Positions 20,565 through 29,350 of a DNA stretch of 64,000 nt are shown piece by piece. The position numbers and the translations under genes were made by a program. Each line of letters begins with the position of its first letter. Positions within the stretch are counted from its first letter, which is position 1. The DNA lies in contig NZ_CP028920.1 in NCBI RefSeq assembly GCF_003060865.1, positions 1 through 64,000 on the forward strand, given 5' to 3'. Origin of the DNA: Gemmobacter aquarius. GTDB lineage: Bacteria > Pseudomonadota > Alphaproteobacteria > Rhodobacterales > Rhodobacteraceae. The notes beneath the pieces are model-generated. The model did not search any database, was not told the DNA's origin, and saw only the letters and a program-made list of their open reading frames with translations.

Positions 20565-22226
20565 GTGCGCGGGGTTGGACGGTTGGCAGCGATAGTGGGT
20601 AATGACGAAGACTGTGGCGATTCTGGTGTTGAGGCGCTGCGCCGGGCATCGGTCCTTCGACCGCTTGTACAGGCGTATCTCAGCCGCACCGGGAGCTTGG
20701 AGAGCGGCATACGTGATGCAGTCTGGGAGCTTGGCGTCAGCAAGACCACTGTCTGGCGCTGGATTCGACGACTTGCGGAAGAAGGTGGCCGGACAAGCGC
20801 TCTTGTTCCCCGCAAACGCGGCCGACCCACGGGGTCGGTCATGGTGCCCGCTGATGTCGAAGGTATAATCGAAGACCATTTGACTCGATACTACCTTCGG
20901 CGAGAACGCCCCAGCCTGGCGCGAGTTGTGACAGAAATCCGCAGTGCCTGCCTTGAGAGTGGGTTTCAGCCGCCGACGCGCCGCACCGTTCAGCGGCGGC
21001 TTGATGCGATGGATGCCCGCGAAGTCATGAAAGCACGCGAGGGCGCAAAGGCAGCGCGCCAAAGGTTTGCGCCGGTGACGGGAAGGAACAGATCAGTACG
21101 ACCGCTGGACGTTGTGCAGATCGATCACACACCAGCGGACATCATCCTTGTCGACAGTTTCGAGCGCAAACCCATCGGCCGGCCTTGGGTGACCTTGGCG
21201 ATCGATATCGCCACGCGCATGGTGACGGGATACCACGTCAGCTTCGAGGCGCCGTCTCGCCTTTCGGTGGCCCTTTGCCTAACGCGGGCTGTTGCGCCCA
21301 AAGCAGAGTTTCTGGCCGACCTCGAGTGTAGTGTCCCGTGGCCCGCGCAGGGCAAGCCGGACAGCATTCACGTCGACAATGGTCGCGATTTTCGGTCACG
21401 CGCCTTTCAATCGGCCTGCGCCGAATGGGGGATCAATCTGGTCTATCGCCCGCCGGGGAGCCCTCACTTTGGTGGGCATGTCGAGCGGCTGATCGGGACC
21501 ATGATGGGCGCGGTGCATCTCTTGCCAGGAACAACGCAGTCGTCGGTCGCGGCCAAGGGCGGCTATAACGCGGAAGCCATGGCGGCGATGACTTTGCGAG
21601 AGTTTGATCGGTGGTTTGCCTTGGAAATCTGTCGCTACAACAACAGCATTCATTCGAGCCTTGGCTGCACACCTGTCGCCAAGTGGGAAGCGCTCGCCGG
21701 GGAGATGTCCGGCGACATCCCTTTCGACATGGAGGCGTTTCGGGTGAGTTTCCTGCCAAGTGAGCTGCGGCAAGTACGTCGTGACGGCATCCATCTGTTC
21801 GACCTGCGCTACTGGTCCGACGCCCTCGCGGGCTATGTCGGTCGCCAGGACGGAAAGGTGGTCGTCCGCTACGATCCCCGCGATCTCTCGTCCGTCTGGA
21901 TCGAACTGGACGGCGACAGATGTGTCGAGGCCCGGTACCGCAACCTTGAAATCCCGCCGGTGTCGCTCTGGGAATACCGGGAGGCCATGCAAAAGGCACG
22001 GGCCATGGGCAAAGTGGGCACGAATGAATTGGTCCTTGCCGAATTGATCCGGCAGCAACGCCAAATCGAGGGTGAGAGCCGCGCGCTGACCAAGGCAGAG
22101 CGCCGATCCCGTGAAAGGAGTTCTTCGATGAAGGGTCTGGCCGCCGATGATCGGGTGTCGGAGGGGCTGCGACCAGTCGACACCGGTGATACATCGCGCC
22201 CCATGTTTAAGGTGGAGCGCTGGTGA
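20565..22226 (+). CDS. tniA: TniA/TnsB-like DDE transposase
   Basis: 553-residue Mu/TnsB-type integrase. An N-terminal helix-turn-helix region (ELGVSKTTVWRWIRRLAEEG) is followed by the RNase-H catalytic core. The three acidic residues are visible in VVQIDHTPADI, IHVDNGRDFRS and GGHVERLIGTMMG (DDE), followed by the Mu C-terminal beta-barrel-like region with NSIHSSLGCTPVAKWEAL. The GTG at 20565 opens the frame; a GTG about ten codons later could also serve. Transcribed inward from the repeat-rich left end and coupled to tniB. Confidence 0.92.
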   Translation: MRGVGRLAAIVGNDEDCGDSGVEALRRASVLRPLVQAYLSRTGSLESGIRDAVWELGVSKTTVWRWIRRLAEEGGRTSALVPRKRGRPTGSVMVPADVEGIIEDHLTRYYLRRERPSLARVVTEIRSACLESGFQPPTRRTVQRRLDAMDAREVMKAREGAKAARQRFAPVTGRNRSVRPLDVVQIDHTPADIILVDSFERKPIGRPWVTLAIDIATRMVTGYHVSFEAPSRLSVALCLTRAVAPKAEFLADLECSVPWPAQGKPDSIHVDNGRDFRSRAFQSACAEWGINLVYRPPGSPHFGGHVERLIGTMMGAVHLLPGTTQSSVAAKGGYNAEAMAAMTLREFDRWFALEICRYNNSIHSSLGCTPVAKWEALAGEMSGDIPFDMEAFRVSFLPSELRQVRRDGIHLFDLRYWSDALAGYVGRQDGKVVVRYDPRDLSSVWIELDGDRCVEARYRNLEIPPVSLWEYREAMQKARAMGKVGTNELVLAELIRQQRQIEGESRALTKAERRSRERSSSMKGLAADDRVSEGLRPVDTGDTSRPMFKVERW

Positions 22227-22227
22227 A

Positions 22228-23106
22228 TTGAGGACAGAAACAGAAGCAGACGGCCGCATCGCCCTCATTCAATCGGATATCTGGATCGGCTTTCCGCGGG
22301 CGGAACAAGTGCTGGACCGGCTGCAAGGCCTTATCGAGATGCCACGGCAGACTCGAATGCCGGGCCTTCTCGTGCATGGGGCCTCTGGCATCGGGAAGAC
22401 GATGATCGCCCGCAACCTGTCGCGCAGGTACGCGCCGGAATACGATCCGGAATCAGGTATCACGCGCACTCCGCTGCTTCTTTTGCAGGCACCACCAGCG
22501 CCGGACGAGCGGCGGTTCTACATGCACATCCTCGCTGCCGTCGGCGCTCCGTCATCAGCGTTAAGCTTGCGGGCCCAAAGCGTCGCTTCGCTTGAGGTCC
22601 GCGTTGTTGGCCTTCTTCGCGACCTCGGGCTTCGGATGATCATGATTGACGAAGTCCACAACCTCCTCGCGGGAACCCATCGCGAACAACGCCGCTTCCT
22701 GAATGTTCTGCGTTATCTCAGCAATGAACTCGAGGCATCGCTGGTTTGCTTTGGAGTCAGCGAAGCGGTCGATGCCATTCGCGGCGATGTCCAACTCGCG
22801 CGACGCCTGGATGAACACCACCTGCCAAACTGGCGCGACGATGCCGAGTTCTCGGACATGATCCAGACCCTGATCGCGGCCATGCCGCTCGCGAAGAAGT
22901 CCAATCTGAAGGTCAAATCGCTCAAGCAGATACTGGCGCTGACCGGCGGGGTGACCTCGCGGGTATTTTCCTTGGTCAAGGACCTATCCATCGACGCAAT
23001 CGTCACTGGCCAAGAATGCATCACCGACGATGCAGTCGCAAAATGGACGCCCGTTTGGTCGCGCCATGCGAATACCCAGCGACGGCTCGAGAAGGCCAGA
23101 GCTTGA
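22228..23106 (+). CDS. tniB: TniB/TnsC-like AAA+ transposition ATPase
   Basis: About 292 residues. Walker A LLVHGASGIGKTMIARNL and Walker B LRMIMIDEVHNLLAGT are clear. It should act as the ATP-dependent regulator that brings the transposase to target DNA. The likely start is TTG 22228, one base after the tniA stop; an in-frame ATG at 22147 inside tniA is the alternative. The end overlaps tniQ. Confidence 0.9.
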   Translation: MRTETEADGRIALIQSDIWIGFPRAEQVLDRLQGLIEMPRQTRMPGLLVHGASGIGKTMIARNLSRRYAPEYDPESGITRTPLLLLQAPPAPDERRFYMHILAAVGAPSSALSLRAQSVASLEVRVVGLLRDLGLRMIMIDEVHNLLAGTHREQRRFLNVLRYLSNELEASLVCFGVSEAVDAIRGDVQLARRLDEHHLPNWRDDAEFSDMIQTLIAAMPLAKKSNLKVKSLKQILALTGGVTSRVFSLVKDLSIDAIVTGQECITDDAVAKWTPVWSRHANTQRRLEKARA

Positions 23107-23888
23107 AGCGGAGCCCGTTGCCGAAAACTGTCACGCCTCTTGCAGATGAGCTGCTTTCTGGATGGCTGACGCGATTGGCGGTCACCAACCATTGTGAGGT
23201 CGACGAACTCCTGGCGCATATCGGAGTCGATACGCGACAGGTCGCCATGCTGGATTTTGAAGTTGAGGTGGCCGCGACCACAGCAGAAAAGATATCGATT
23301 GCGGCCCGTGTTGCCTCTGAAACTGTTCAATCCCTTACCTTTGGGACAATGACCCAAACCGAAGCCCTGATGACGGCGCAGGTCGCGTTCCAGTCGTGTC
23401 CCGACTGCTCTCGGCGTGGCATAGCGCTCAAACAGTGGCGGAAGTTATGGGCATTCGATTGCCAGATCTGCGGCACCCGACTCCTTTCGATCCTCATCAA
23501 GCCTGATCGCAGCCGAATATCCGAAAAGCTGGTGCGTCGTGCTCGAAGCGGGGCAGGGATGCTCGAAAGCGCGGTGACGTCCAACTGCGCCAACAAACTT
23601 CGACGCGCCATGCGGGCGGCCACCTATGCCAAGGCGCTCAAGTCCGTTCGCGCGGATACCGCCTTTGCCCTTCAAAGCCCCAGACCCGACGTTAGACTCT
23701 TCTGCCTTGCCGCCATCGCTGCAGCTCAGTCACGTCCGCTGGTGAAAGCGGCAATGTTCAGCACTGGCCTCGATGGGTACGCAAGAGTTGCCTTGCTTCG
23801 TGCGTTTGAAAAGGAGCCCCGCCTTCTTGCCGCAGTTGACCGGATCGTACTGCGAAACAGGGAAAGACTCCGACGAGCTGGCGTCTGA
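23103..23888 (+). CDS. tniQ: TniQ family target-selection protein
   Basis: 261 residues if translation begins at TTG 23103, overlapping the tniB stop; this gives the usual TniQ start (PLPKTVTPLADELLSGWLTRLA). A zinc-ribbon-like pair is visible: CPDC in FQSCPDCSRRG and CQIC in FDCQICGTRL. Shorter than the roughly 400-residue TniQ of Tn5053, so it may lack part of the C-terminal region. Last gene before the right-end repeats. Confidence 0.88.
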   Translation: MKRSPLPKTVTPLADELLSGWLTRLAVTNHCEVDELLAHIGVDTRQVAMLDFEVEVAATTAEKISIAARVASETVQSLTFGTMTQTEALMTAQVAFQSCPDCSRRGIALKQWRKLWAFDCQICGTRLLSILIKPDRSRISEKLVRRARSGAGMLESAVTSNCANKLRRAMRAATYAKALKSVRADTAFALQSPRPDVRLFCLAAIAAAQSRPLVKAAMFSTGLDGYARVALLRAFEKEPRLLAAVDRIVLRNRERLRRAGV

Positions 23889-23896
23889 ATGCCACG

Positions 23897-23947
23897 TTTA
23901 AAGGCAACAAACGTCGCTCAACGCGCGGTGTGCAGGATTTAAAGGGA
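23897..23947. repeat. Right-end transposon repeats, interrupted by IS
   Basis: Inverted copies of the left-end motif: TTTAAAGGCAA at 23897-23907 and TTTAAAGGGA at 23938-23947, 41 bases apart (two helical repeats of the left-end spacing). The second copy runs into the first bases of the IS inverted repeat. Confidence 0.65.
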
Positions 23948-25386
23948 GTGGGCAAAACTTGGGGGTGTCTGTGTATGTTGGTGGTTCATTGAGAAGGGAA
24001 CTGCCATGGAAGTGCGGATTATTGTCGAGACGACCTTTGAGAACGGAACCACAAAGAGGCATCGTCTCGGCCGTTTGTCCCGCCCGTTTCGACGCACGCA
24101 GCCTGAGGGGTTCGGGTTGTTGCTCGAAGATGCGAAGACGATCCTGGGGCAATTGCAAAGTGCGATCCTGCACGACCAGATCGAGGAAATTTCCGAAGCC
24201 AGCCGGATCTGCCCGGACTGCGACGGGGTCCGGGCTATACATGATTATCGGTCGCGGGTGCTCGACACACTCTTCGGCAGGTTCGAGGTCAAAGCGCCGC
24301 GCATTCGGCGTTGCGCCTGCAATGCAAAATCCGATGTTGTCTTGGGCGGACCGCTTTCGCCTCTCGCTCACTTTTTCCCGGATCGATCGACCCCGGAACT
24401 GCGACGCCTTCAAGCCGAACTTGGAGCGCGTCATTCCTTTCGGGAAGCGGTGCGTATTCTGGAAACCTTTCTGCCTTGCGCGAAGCAGGTGAACACATCG
24501 GTGCGCAATCGACTGGGCAAAGTTGCCCGGGAAATCTGCGACAGCGAGCAGAATGAGCCGCTGGTTCCTTCAGCCGCCGAAGAGGCGCCTGCGCTGACGG
24601 TTTTCCTGGACGGTGCGCATATCCGATGCAGGCCGGAATATCAGAAGCGACACCTCGATGTTGTGGTCGGTAAAATTGAAGGCCACGATAGGTGCCGTCG
24701 CTTCGGCTTGGTGCAACAGGCGGTCCTGTCACCTGCCAGTCAGCTTCGCCAGCACTTGAGGGCTCTCGGTTGGGATCACGAACAAACCGTCACGGTAATT
24801 TCGGACGGGGAACCAGCCCTGCCAAACCTCGTCCGCAATGCCGTCGATGGAAAGGTCCGCCACATCCTCGACTGGTGGCATATCTCGATGCGTATTCAGC
24901 ACGTCGAGAACGCCGTAAAAGGCCTGCTGCAGAGCAGGGGTTTCTCCGGCATTCCAGTGTTGTTCAAACGTCCGGCCGAAACACTGCGATGGTACCTTTG
25001 GCATGGGAAAGTTCTAACGGCCACGACCAGTCTGCAATGGTTGATCGTCGATTGCACGCGGCTGAATACAGATGATCGCATGGCGGCTGAAGCAGCCCGA
25101 CGCGTGCAAGCCCGGTGCCGGGACCTCTATTCCTACCTTGCGAACAACATGGACAGCCTGACCGACTATGGTCGGCGGTACCGCACGGGTTTTCCGATTT
25201 CTTCATCCCGGGCAGAGGGCTGCGTGGACGACATCGGGAACACCCGCATGGGCAAGCGCCGCCGCATGAGATGGTCGCCCAATGGAGCCCACCGCGTGGC
25301 TGTTGTCCGCGCCGCCGTTCTCGACGGTCGGCTAACCGGAGCCTACCAAAGAGCAGCCGCATGACCCCCAAGTTTTGCCCACTCCC
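23944..25386 (+). mobile_element. ISKra4-like insertion sequence
   Basis: About 1.44 kb bounded by perfect 23-base inverted repeats at 23944-23966 and 25364-25386, each beginning GGGAGTGGGCAAAACTTGG as read inward. It contains one transposase gene. No target duplication is visible: the left flank is transposon sequence, the right flank is the start region of a periplasmic-binding-protein-like gene, and the two do not match. This suggests an adjacent deletion. Confidence 0.88.
24006..25364 (+). CDS. ISKra4-family transposase
   Basis: 452-residue transposase. The N-terminal half has a zinc-finger-like pattern (RICPDCDGVRA and later RRCAC after GRFEVKAPRI). The catalytic half contains LTVFLDGAHIRC, VISDGEPALP and HILDWWHISMRIQH. 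The C-terminus GKRRRMRWSPNGAHRV is typical of the family. Starts at ATG 24006 about 40 bases inside the left inverted repeat and ends at the first base of the right one. Family assignment is from recall of conserved segments, not from a search. Confidence 0.85.
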   Translation: MEVRIIVETTFENGTTKRHRLGRLSRPFRRTQPEGFGLLLEDAKTILGQLQSAILHDQIEEISEASRICPDCDGVRAIHDYRSRVLDTLFGRFEVKAPRIRRCACNAKSDVVLGGPLSPLAHFFPDRSTPELRRLQAELGARHSFREAVRILETFLPCAKQVNTSVRNRLGKVAREICDSEQNEPLVPSAAEEAPALTVFLDGAHIRCRPEYQKRHLDVVVGKIEGHDRCRRFGLVQQAVLSPASQLRQHLRALGWDHEQTVTVISDGEPALPNLVRNAVDGKVRHILDWWHISMRIQHVENAVKGLLQSRGFSGIPVLFKRPAETLRWYLWHGKVLTATTSLQWLIVDCTRLNTDDRMAAEAARRVQARCRDLYSYLANNMDSLTDYGRRYRTGFPISSSRAEGCVDDIGNTRMGKRRRMRWSPNGAHRVAVVRAAVLDGRLTGAYQRAAA

Positions 25387-25956
25387 AGTCCCGTCCTGGT
25401 GGCCGCACTGTGGATGGGGATGTCAGGGATTGCATCGGCGCATTCGTTCACGGCCGCACTTCTGGTCGTCGGCGAAGACCTTGAAGTAGGCCTCGCCGAA
25501 GCCGTCCGCGGTTTCCTGCTGGCGGCGGACGAGCGGGATGGGCACGCGAATGAGACGTCTGACGGGCATTTGGGCGGGGTTGATGTGCATGTTCTGCCGC
25601 TTCCGCGCGAAGCAGCAGGGTTGGTCGAGGACCTGTTAGGAACACCTAGCGAGCCCCCCGATGTGGTGGTGGTCCTTGGCCCCGAGCCAGCAGCCAGCGC
25701 AACCGCGCGCGCGTATCAATCGGAAGGCATCGTCTTGGTGCAGGATGTCCTTCCAGCGGGATGGGAAGGCGAGAGTCAGATGGACAGTTTCGCGGCGCGT
25801 TACCGGCTCGTCCATGGCACGGCGCCCAGTGCAATGGCGGCCACGGCCTATCACGCCGCGCGATGTCTTGATGCCGCGATCAGACCATTGGACGGCGTCA
25901 ACCTGCAGGCCGCGCTGGAAGAAGTATGGCGGTCAACCGAGTTGGGTTTGCCTTGA
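25375..25956 (+). pseudogene. Periplasmic-binding-protein-like gene, 5' end replaced by IS
   Basis: 193-codon frame that now opens with a TTG inside the IS inverted repeat. From about residue 7 it reads as the end of a signal peptide (LVAALWMGMSGIASAHS), then a type-1 periplasmic-binding-like fold (PPDVVVVLGPEPAASATARA, GIVLVQDVLPAGWEGESQMD, MAATAYHAARCLDAAIRPLDG). It resembles the back half of branched-chain amino-acid-type ABC binding proteins but is much shorter than their roughly 380 residues. The native start codon and promoter appear lost. No transporter genes lie nearby; function unknown. Confidence 0.6.
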
Positions 25957-26029
25957 TACTGCTGTGGCACCTGGAGACAAGCGCTTCGTGCCACTGCTTC
26001 TTGTGACGCCCTTTCATCCTGAAGCGAAG

Positions 26030-26497
26030 TCAGGCGCTCGGATAGCTGGTGAAGACCTGGCTGCTGCCATCGAGTCCGACGAGAAGAACCTCGTATGCCT
26101 CGCGCTCCGTCTCCGGTCCCATTCCGGGTGAACCGAACGGCATACCCGGAACGGTAAGTCCGACCACTTCTGGACGTTCGTCCAGAAGGCGGCGGATGTC
26201 TGCGGCGGGGACGTGCCCGTCGATGGTATAGTCATCGATCGTCGCCGTGTGGCAGGAGGACAGTTCTTCCGGAATGCCGCGCTCGCGCTTATACGCCGCG
26301 AGTTCTTCGATGCTGCGCTCCTCAAAGCTTACATTGAAACCATTCTCGCGAAGGTGTCCGATCCAGGCATTGCAGCATGGACAGCCGGGGTCCTTGACCA
26401 CATGGATGCGCGCATCCGTTTCCGCCAGCATCGGTGTGGCGGCGATGGCCAGGAAAACTGGACCTGCAGTCAGAATGGTGCGACGCGTCATGTTCAT
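26030..26497 (-). CDS. DUF411 protein, copy 1 (secreted, metal-linked)
   Basis: 155 residues. An RR-containing signal sequence (MTRRTILTAGPVFLAI) ends at AMLAE-like MLAETDARI. The mature part has HVVKDPGCPCCNAWIGHL, the DUF411 cysteine motif, then SCHTATIDDYTIDGHVPAADI and VPGMPFGSPGMG. DUF411 proteins accompany copper-resistance genes; a copper-binding or thiol role is inferred from context. ATG 26497 preceded by GAGGT. It lies 98 bases downstream of a lipoprotein gene on the same strand. A paralogue is at 29939-30415. Confidence 0.85.
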   Translation of the reverse strand: MNMTRRTILTAGPVFLAIAATPMLAETDARIHVVKDPGCPCCNAWIGHLRENGFNVSFEERSIEELAAYKRERGIPEELSSCHTATIDDYTIDGHVPAADIRRLLDERPEVVGLTVPGMPFGSPGMGPETEREAYEVLLVGLDGSSQVFTSYPSA

Positions 26498-26595
26498 CAA
26501 ATGTACCTCATGTCGAAAGTTGTCGCCGACGATACCGCCGAACAATTGCTGTGGCGAGTGAAGTCGTGGTTTCTGCCGGAGCAATCACCAAAAAA

Positions 26596-27207
26596 CTACT
26601 CCAGCTGCGCATCGCTGGCCTGGACCAGCAGAACCCCATGATTTTGATCGGCATCGTCATCTGTGATTTTTCGGGTCGTCACGCCTGGAAGCTCAGCAAA
26701 GCCCTCCATCATCCGTTTCGGGAACCAGGTCATAGGGAGGCTCTCGAAGCCTGGAACGCCTTCCAGCACGCGCGACAAGGCAATGGTGCAGTTGGCCTTT
26801 GGTACGGCACCGTAAGCCATGGCCCGCTGCATGATCATCGCGGCTATTTCAGGGGAAACCTCGACTGTCTGTTCCACGACGTCGAAGGTCTCACGGGCGT
26901 GGTAGTCGATGTAGAAATCCACCATCTTCGGGGTGATCCCGAAATGGACATCATTGCGTTCGGGAAGTCTGGGATGCCGCCAGGATCCAGCCGGATCGAA
27001 CAGAACACGCTCTGATCCGTTAATCAGGAGTCCCGCATGCGCACCCGCACCGCTTCGGGTCGAGAGTACCGTGTAGAGAGTAACCGAGGTCGGCCCGGGA
27101 TGCGCATAGCGCGCGGTCGCGACGACATCATCCGGCGCCCAGATAGGTTCGGCCCCGCAGGCGGCCAGACTAATCAATGCTGTGAGGGCGAGGAGGAGCT
27201 TTTTCAT
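26596..27207 (-). CDS. Predicted lipoprotein, unknown function
   Basis: 203 residues. MKKLLLALTALISLAACGAEP is a lipoprotein signal with lipobox LAAC, so the mature chain would be acylated. The body contains GAGAHAGLLINGSERVLFDPAG, HPRLPERNDVHFG and a region with NCTIALSRVLEGVPGF, which may be an NlpC/P60-like or related alpha/beta fold; I cannot assign it. ATG 27207 selected over 27225 because the Lys-Lys signal starts there. The gene is divergent from 27395. Confidence 0.75.
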   Translation of the reverse strand: MKKLLLALTALISLAACGAEPIWAPDDVVATARYAHPGPTSVTLYTVLSTRSGAGAHAGLLINGSERVLFDPAGSWRHPRLPERNDVHFGITPKMVDFYIDYHARETFDVVEQTVEVSPEIAAMIMQRAMAYGAVPKANCTIALSRVLEGVPGFESLPMTWFPKRMMEGFAELPGVTTRKITDDDADQNHGVLLVQASDAQLE

Positions 27208-27394
27208 CAAATCATTGTCCCGCATTTTCCTGAATGGTCCTGCTCGCCGGACGCGGTTTCCAGTAAACTTTGCGATAGCGTTTCAAGAAATCAGAAAACT
27301 CGGCATTGTTACCGCACGCGAGACAGCCCGATGTCGGGCAGGGACACCAAACTGTCAGGTGACGGCAACGGCCCATCCTGATAGTATTCCAACC

Positions 27395-27745
27395 ATGACA
27401 TTTACGACCTTTGGCATGCGTGTCCTGATCTTTGCCGCCTACCTTTTGGCGGCGATCTTGCCCGTGATGGCTTTGGGCGAAGGGCGCGGGCAATCTCAGG
27501 TCGACCATGCACAGATAATGGCGATGGCTGGCCATTTGATGCCCATGCAGACGACTGACGGTCCTGACAGCGACGCGCAACAGGTTCTTTGCCAGCAGCA
27601 TTGCCTTTTCGCCACTGCGGCCTTGCCCGCACCGAACGGTGGTACCGAAGTGGTGGCGCGTGCCGCCGATGTCGAGCTCCATTTCGGCTTGCTGTTTGCT
27701 TCGCTGGCCATTCCGCCTCTGGGGCACCCTCCCAAAATGCAGTGA
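27395..27745 (+). CDS. Small secreted Cys/His/Met protein upstream of multicopper oxidase
   Basis: 116 residues. N-terminal hydrophobic segment (MRVLIFAAYLLAAILPVMAL) suggests a signal peptide or anchor. The mature part has DHAQIMAMAGHLMPMQ, then a cysteine pair in VLCQQHCLF and a final PPLGHPPK. The Met/His/Cys content and the position before a copper oxidase suggest copper binding. The layout is like the protein at 45738 (signal, Cys pair, short hydrophobic stretch, PPxGxPP end). A GC-rich hairpin follows at 27755-27781. Confidence 0.7.
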   Translation: MTFTTFGMRVLIFAAYLLAAILPVMALGEGRGQSQVDHAQIMAMAGHLMPMQTTDGPDSDAQQVLCQQHCLFATAALPAPNGGTEVVARAADVELHFGLLFASLAIPPLGHPPKMQ

Positions 27746-27816
27746 TTTGACCCCGCGGTTCCGGCCTGAGCCGGAAACCGCTCGTCCCAATCATCTAGCG
27801 ATTCAGGAGAACTCGC

Positions 27817-29292
27817 ATGCTATCTCTTTCTCGTCGCGGCTTTTTGGCCGCTTCTGCGGCCACGGCCGCATCTTTGGTCCTGCCCGCTCGGGTGCGGGCC
27901 CAATCCGCCCGGATGTCTTTGACGGCCACAACCCGGACGCTTGACATCAAAGGCCGGGCCGCAACCGTCTGGGGGCTCATGGATGGCAATGGCCGCTCGG
28001 GGCTTGTACTCGATCCTGGACAGGCCTTTGCGGTTGACCTCAAGAACTCGCTCGCAGAGCCTACCATCATTCACTGGCACGGACAGATCCCCGACAACGC
28101 ACAGGACGGTGTCCCCGACCTGCCGATGCCAATGCTGCAGCCCGGTGACATCCGCGCCTACGACTTCGCGGCAAGGCCGGGCACCCACTGGATGCACGCC
28201 CACGTCCCGGCGCATGAAATGCTACTTCTAGCAGCGCCACTGATCGTGCGGCGGCCCGAGGATGTTGCGGCAGATCGTCAGGAGGTGACGCTGTTCCTGC
28301 ACGACTTTGCGTTCAAGTCGCCCGCCGAGGTGCTGACCGAAATCACCGGCGGCGCATCGATGGCCGGCATGGATCATGGCCAGTCGGGGCAAGGTGCCAT
28401 GGACCATTCCGGGATGGACATGGGCGCCATGGAGCAGGGCGGCATGATGGCGATGCCGGGCATGGACGGCATGGCAATGGACCTCAACGACTACAACTTC
28501 GATGCCTATCTCGCCAACGACCGGACGCTTGACGACCCGGAAGTCGTACAGGTGGACAAAGGCGGGCAAGTGCTGGTCCGCGTGATCAATGCCGCCGCTG
28601 CGACTGTCTTCTGGATCGATACGGGCGCGCTTCCCGGACGGCTGGTTGCGGTGGACGGCGAGCCGGTGCAACCGCTGCCTGGCAGTCGCTTTGGTGTCGC
28701 GATGGGCCAGCGTCTCGACATCGAGCTGGAAGTACCGAGGGAGGGCGGGGCGTATCCGGTTCTCGCCTTGCGCGAGGGCGCCAAGGAAAGGACGGGTGTC
28801 ATCCTGGCCACGCCGGGGGCCGCTGTGGCGAAGATCGCTGACTTGTCGGAGCGAGACCATCCCGCCTTCAGCGGCGATCTCGCACAGGAAAGCTTGCTTC
28901 GCGCGGTCACTCCGTTGCCCGAACGTGCGCCCGCATCGCAGCCGATGCTCATGCTGGGTGGCTCGATGATGCCCTATGTCTGGACGATCAACGGACAGAC
29001 CTGGGGCACCCATGTGCCGGTAACGGCGAAGTCCGGCGATCGGGTCGAGATGATGTTTCACAACATGTCCATGATGGCACATCCGATGCACCTTCACGGT
29101 CACGCGTTTCAGGTGGTCGGCACTGGTGGCGCGCGTTTTGCAGGTGCGGTACGCGACACCGTGCATGTGCCGCCGATGGGCATGGTGACGGTTGCGTTGG
29201 ACGCAGGTGAAGCCGCGCGCTGGATGCTGCATTGCCACCATATGCCCCACCTCTCGACCGGCATGATGACCGAGTTCGCGGTTTTAGCCTGA
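27817..29292 (+). CDS. Multicopper oxidase (CopA/CueO type)
   Basis: 491-residue periplasmic multicopper oxidase, probably a Cu(I) oxidase. A Tat signal (SRRGFLAASAATAASLVLP) ends near residue 30. Copper ligands are visible in IIHWHGQ (near residue 85), HWMHAHVPAHE, HPMHLHGHAFQ (near 422) and MLHCHHMPHLSTGMM at the end, covering the type 1 and type 2/3 centres. A Met-rich insertion (MAGMDHGQSGQGAMDHSGMD onward, residues about 188-225) matches that used for Cu(I) capture in CueO/PcoA proteins. Followed by a strong terminator. Confidence 0.93.
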   Translation: MLSLSRRGFLAASAATAASLVLPARVRAQSARMSLTATTRTLDIKGRAATVWGLMDGNGRSGLVLDPGQAFAVDLKNSLAEPTIIHWHGQIPDNAQDGVPDLPMPMLQPGDIRAYDFAARPGTHWMHAHVPAHEMLLLAAPLIVRRPEDVAADRQEVTLFLHDFAFKSPAEVLTEITGGASMAGMDHGQSGQGAMDHSGMDMGAMEQGGMMAMPGMDGMAMDLNDYNFDAYLANDRTLDDPEVVQVDKGGQVLVRVINAAAATVFWIDTGALPGRLVAVDGEPVQPLPGSRFGVAMGQRLDIELEVPREGGAYPVLALREGAKERTGVILATPGAAVAKIADLSERDHPAFSGDLAQESLLRAVTPLPERAPASQPMLMLGGSMMPYVWTINGQTWGTHVPVTAKSGDRVEMMFHNMSMMAHPMHLHGHAFQVVGTGGARFAGAVRDTVHVPPMGMVTVALDAGEAARWMLHCHHMPHLSTGMMTEFAVLA

Positions 29293-29297
29293 AGCGC

Positions 29298-29336
29298 GCC
29301 CGGACCTGCAGCCAGTCTGCGGGTCCGGGCCTTTTT
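29298..29336 (+). terminator. Rho-independent terminator after multicopper oxidase
   Basis: GC-rich inverted repeat with 14-base arms (29298-29311 and 29317-29330, one G-U type pair) and a five-base loop, followed by TTTTT at 29332-29336. The next gene begins 15 bases later, so some read-through may feed it. Confidence 0.85.
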
Positions 29337-29350
29337 ACGGGGAACACGCC

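Larger units (their letters stand above)
20446..23943 (+). mobile_element. Compact Tni-type (Tn5053/Mu-related) transposon, right terminus missing
   Basis: A three-gene element tniA-tniB-tniQ with element-specific repeats at both sides. The left end starts TGTCGCGTAGCCCTTAAATG at 20446, exactly where the disrupted gene loses homology. On the right, GGATTTAAAGGG at 23935-23946 mirrors the left subterminal CCCTTAAAT, but the outer bases ending in CGACA are absent because the IS element begins there. No cargo gene lies between the ends. I see no target duplication, as expected if the right junction was removed. Confidence 0.75.

Noticed and set aside
23930..25400. Target site duplication flanking the ISKra4-like element.
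   Set aside because: The bases outside the two inverted repeats do not match at any short length checked by eye.
27755..27781. GC-rich hairpin between the small secreted protein and multicopper oxidase as a terminator.
   Set aside because: No T-tract follows, so I do not call termination; it may be an mRNA stability or attenuation element.
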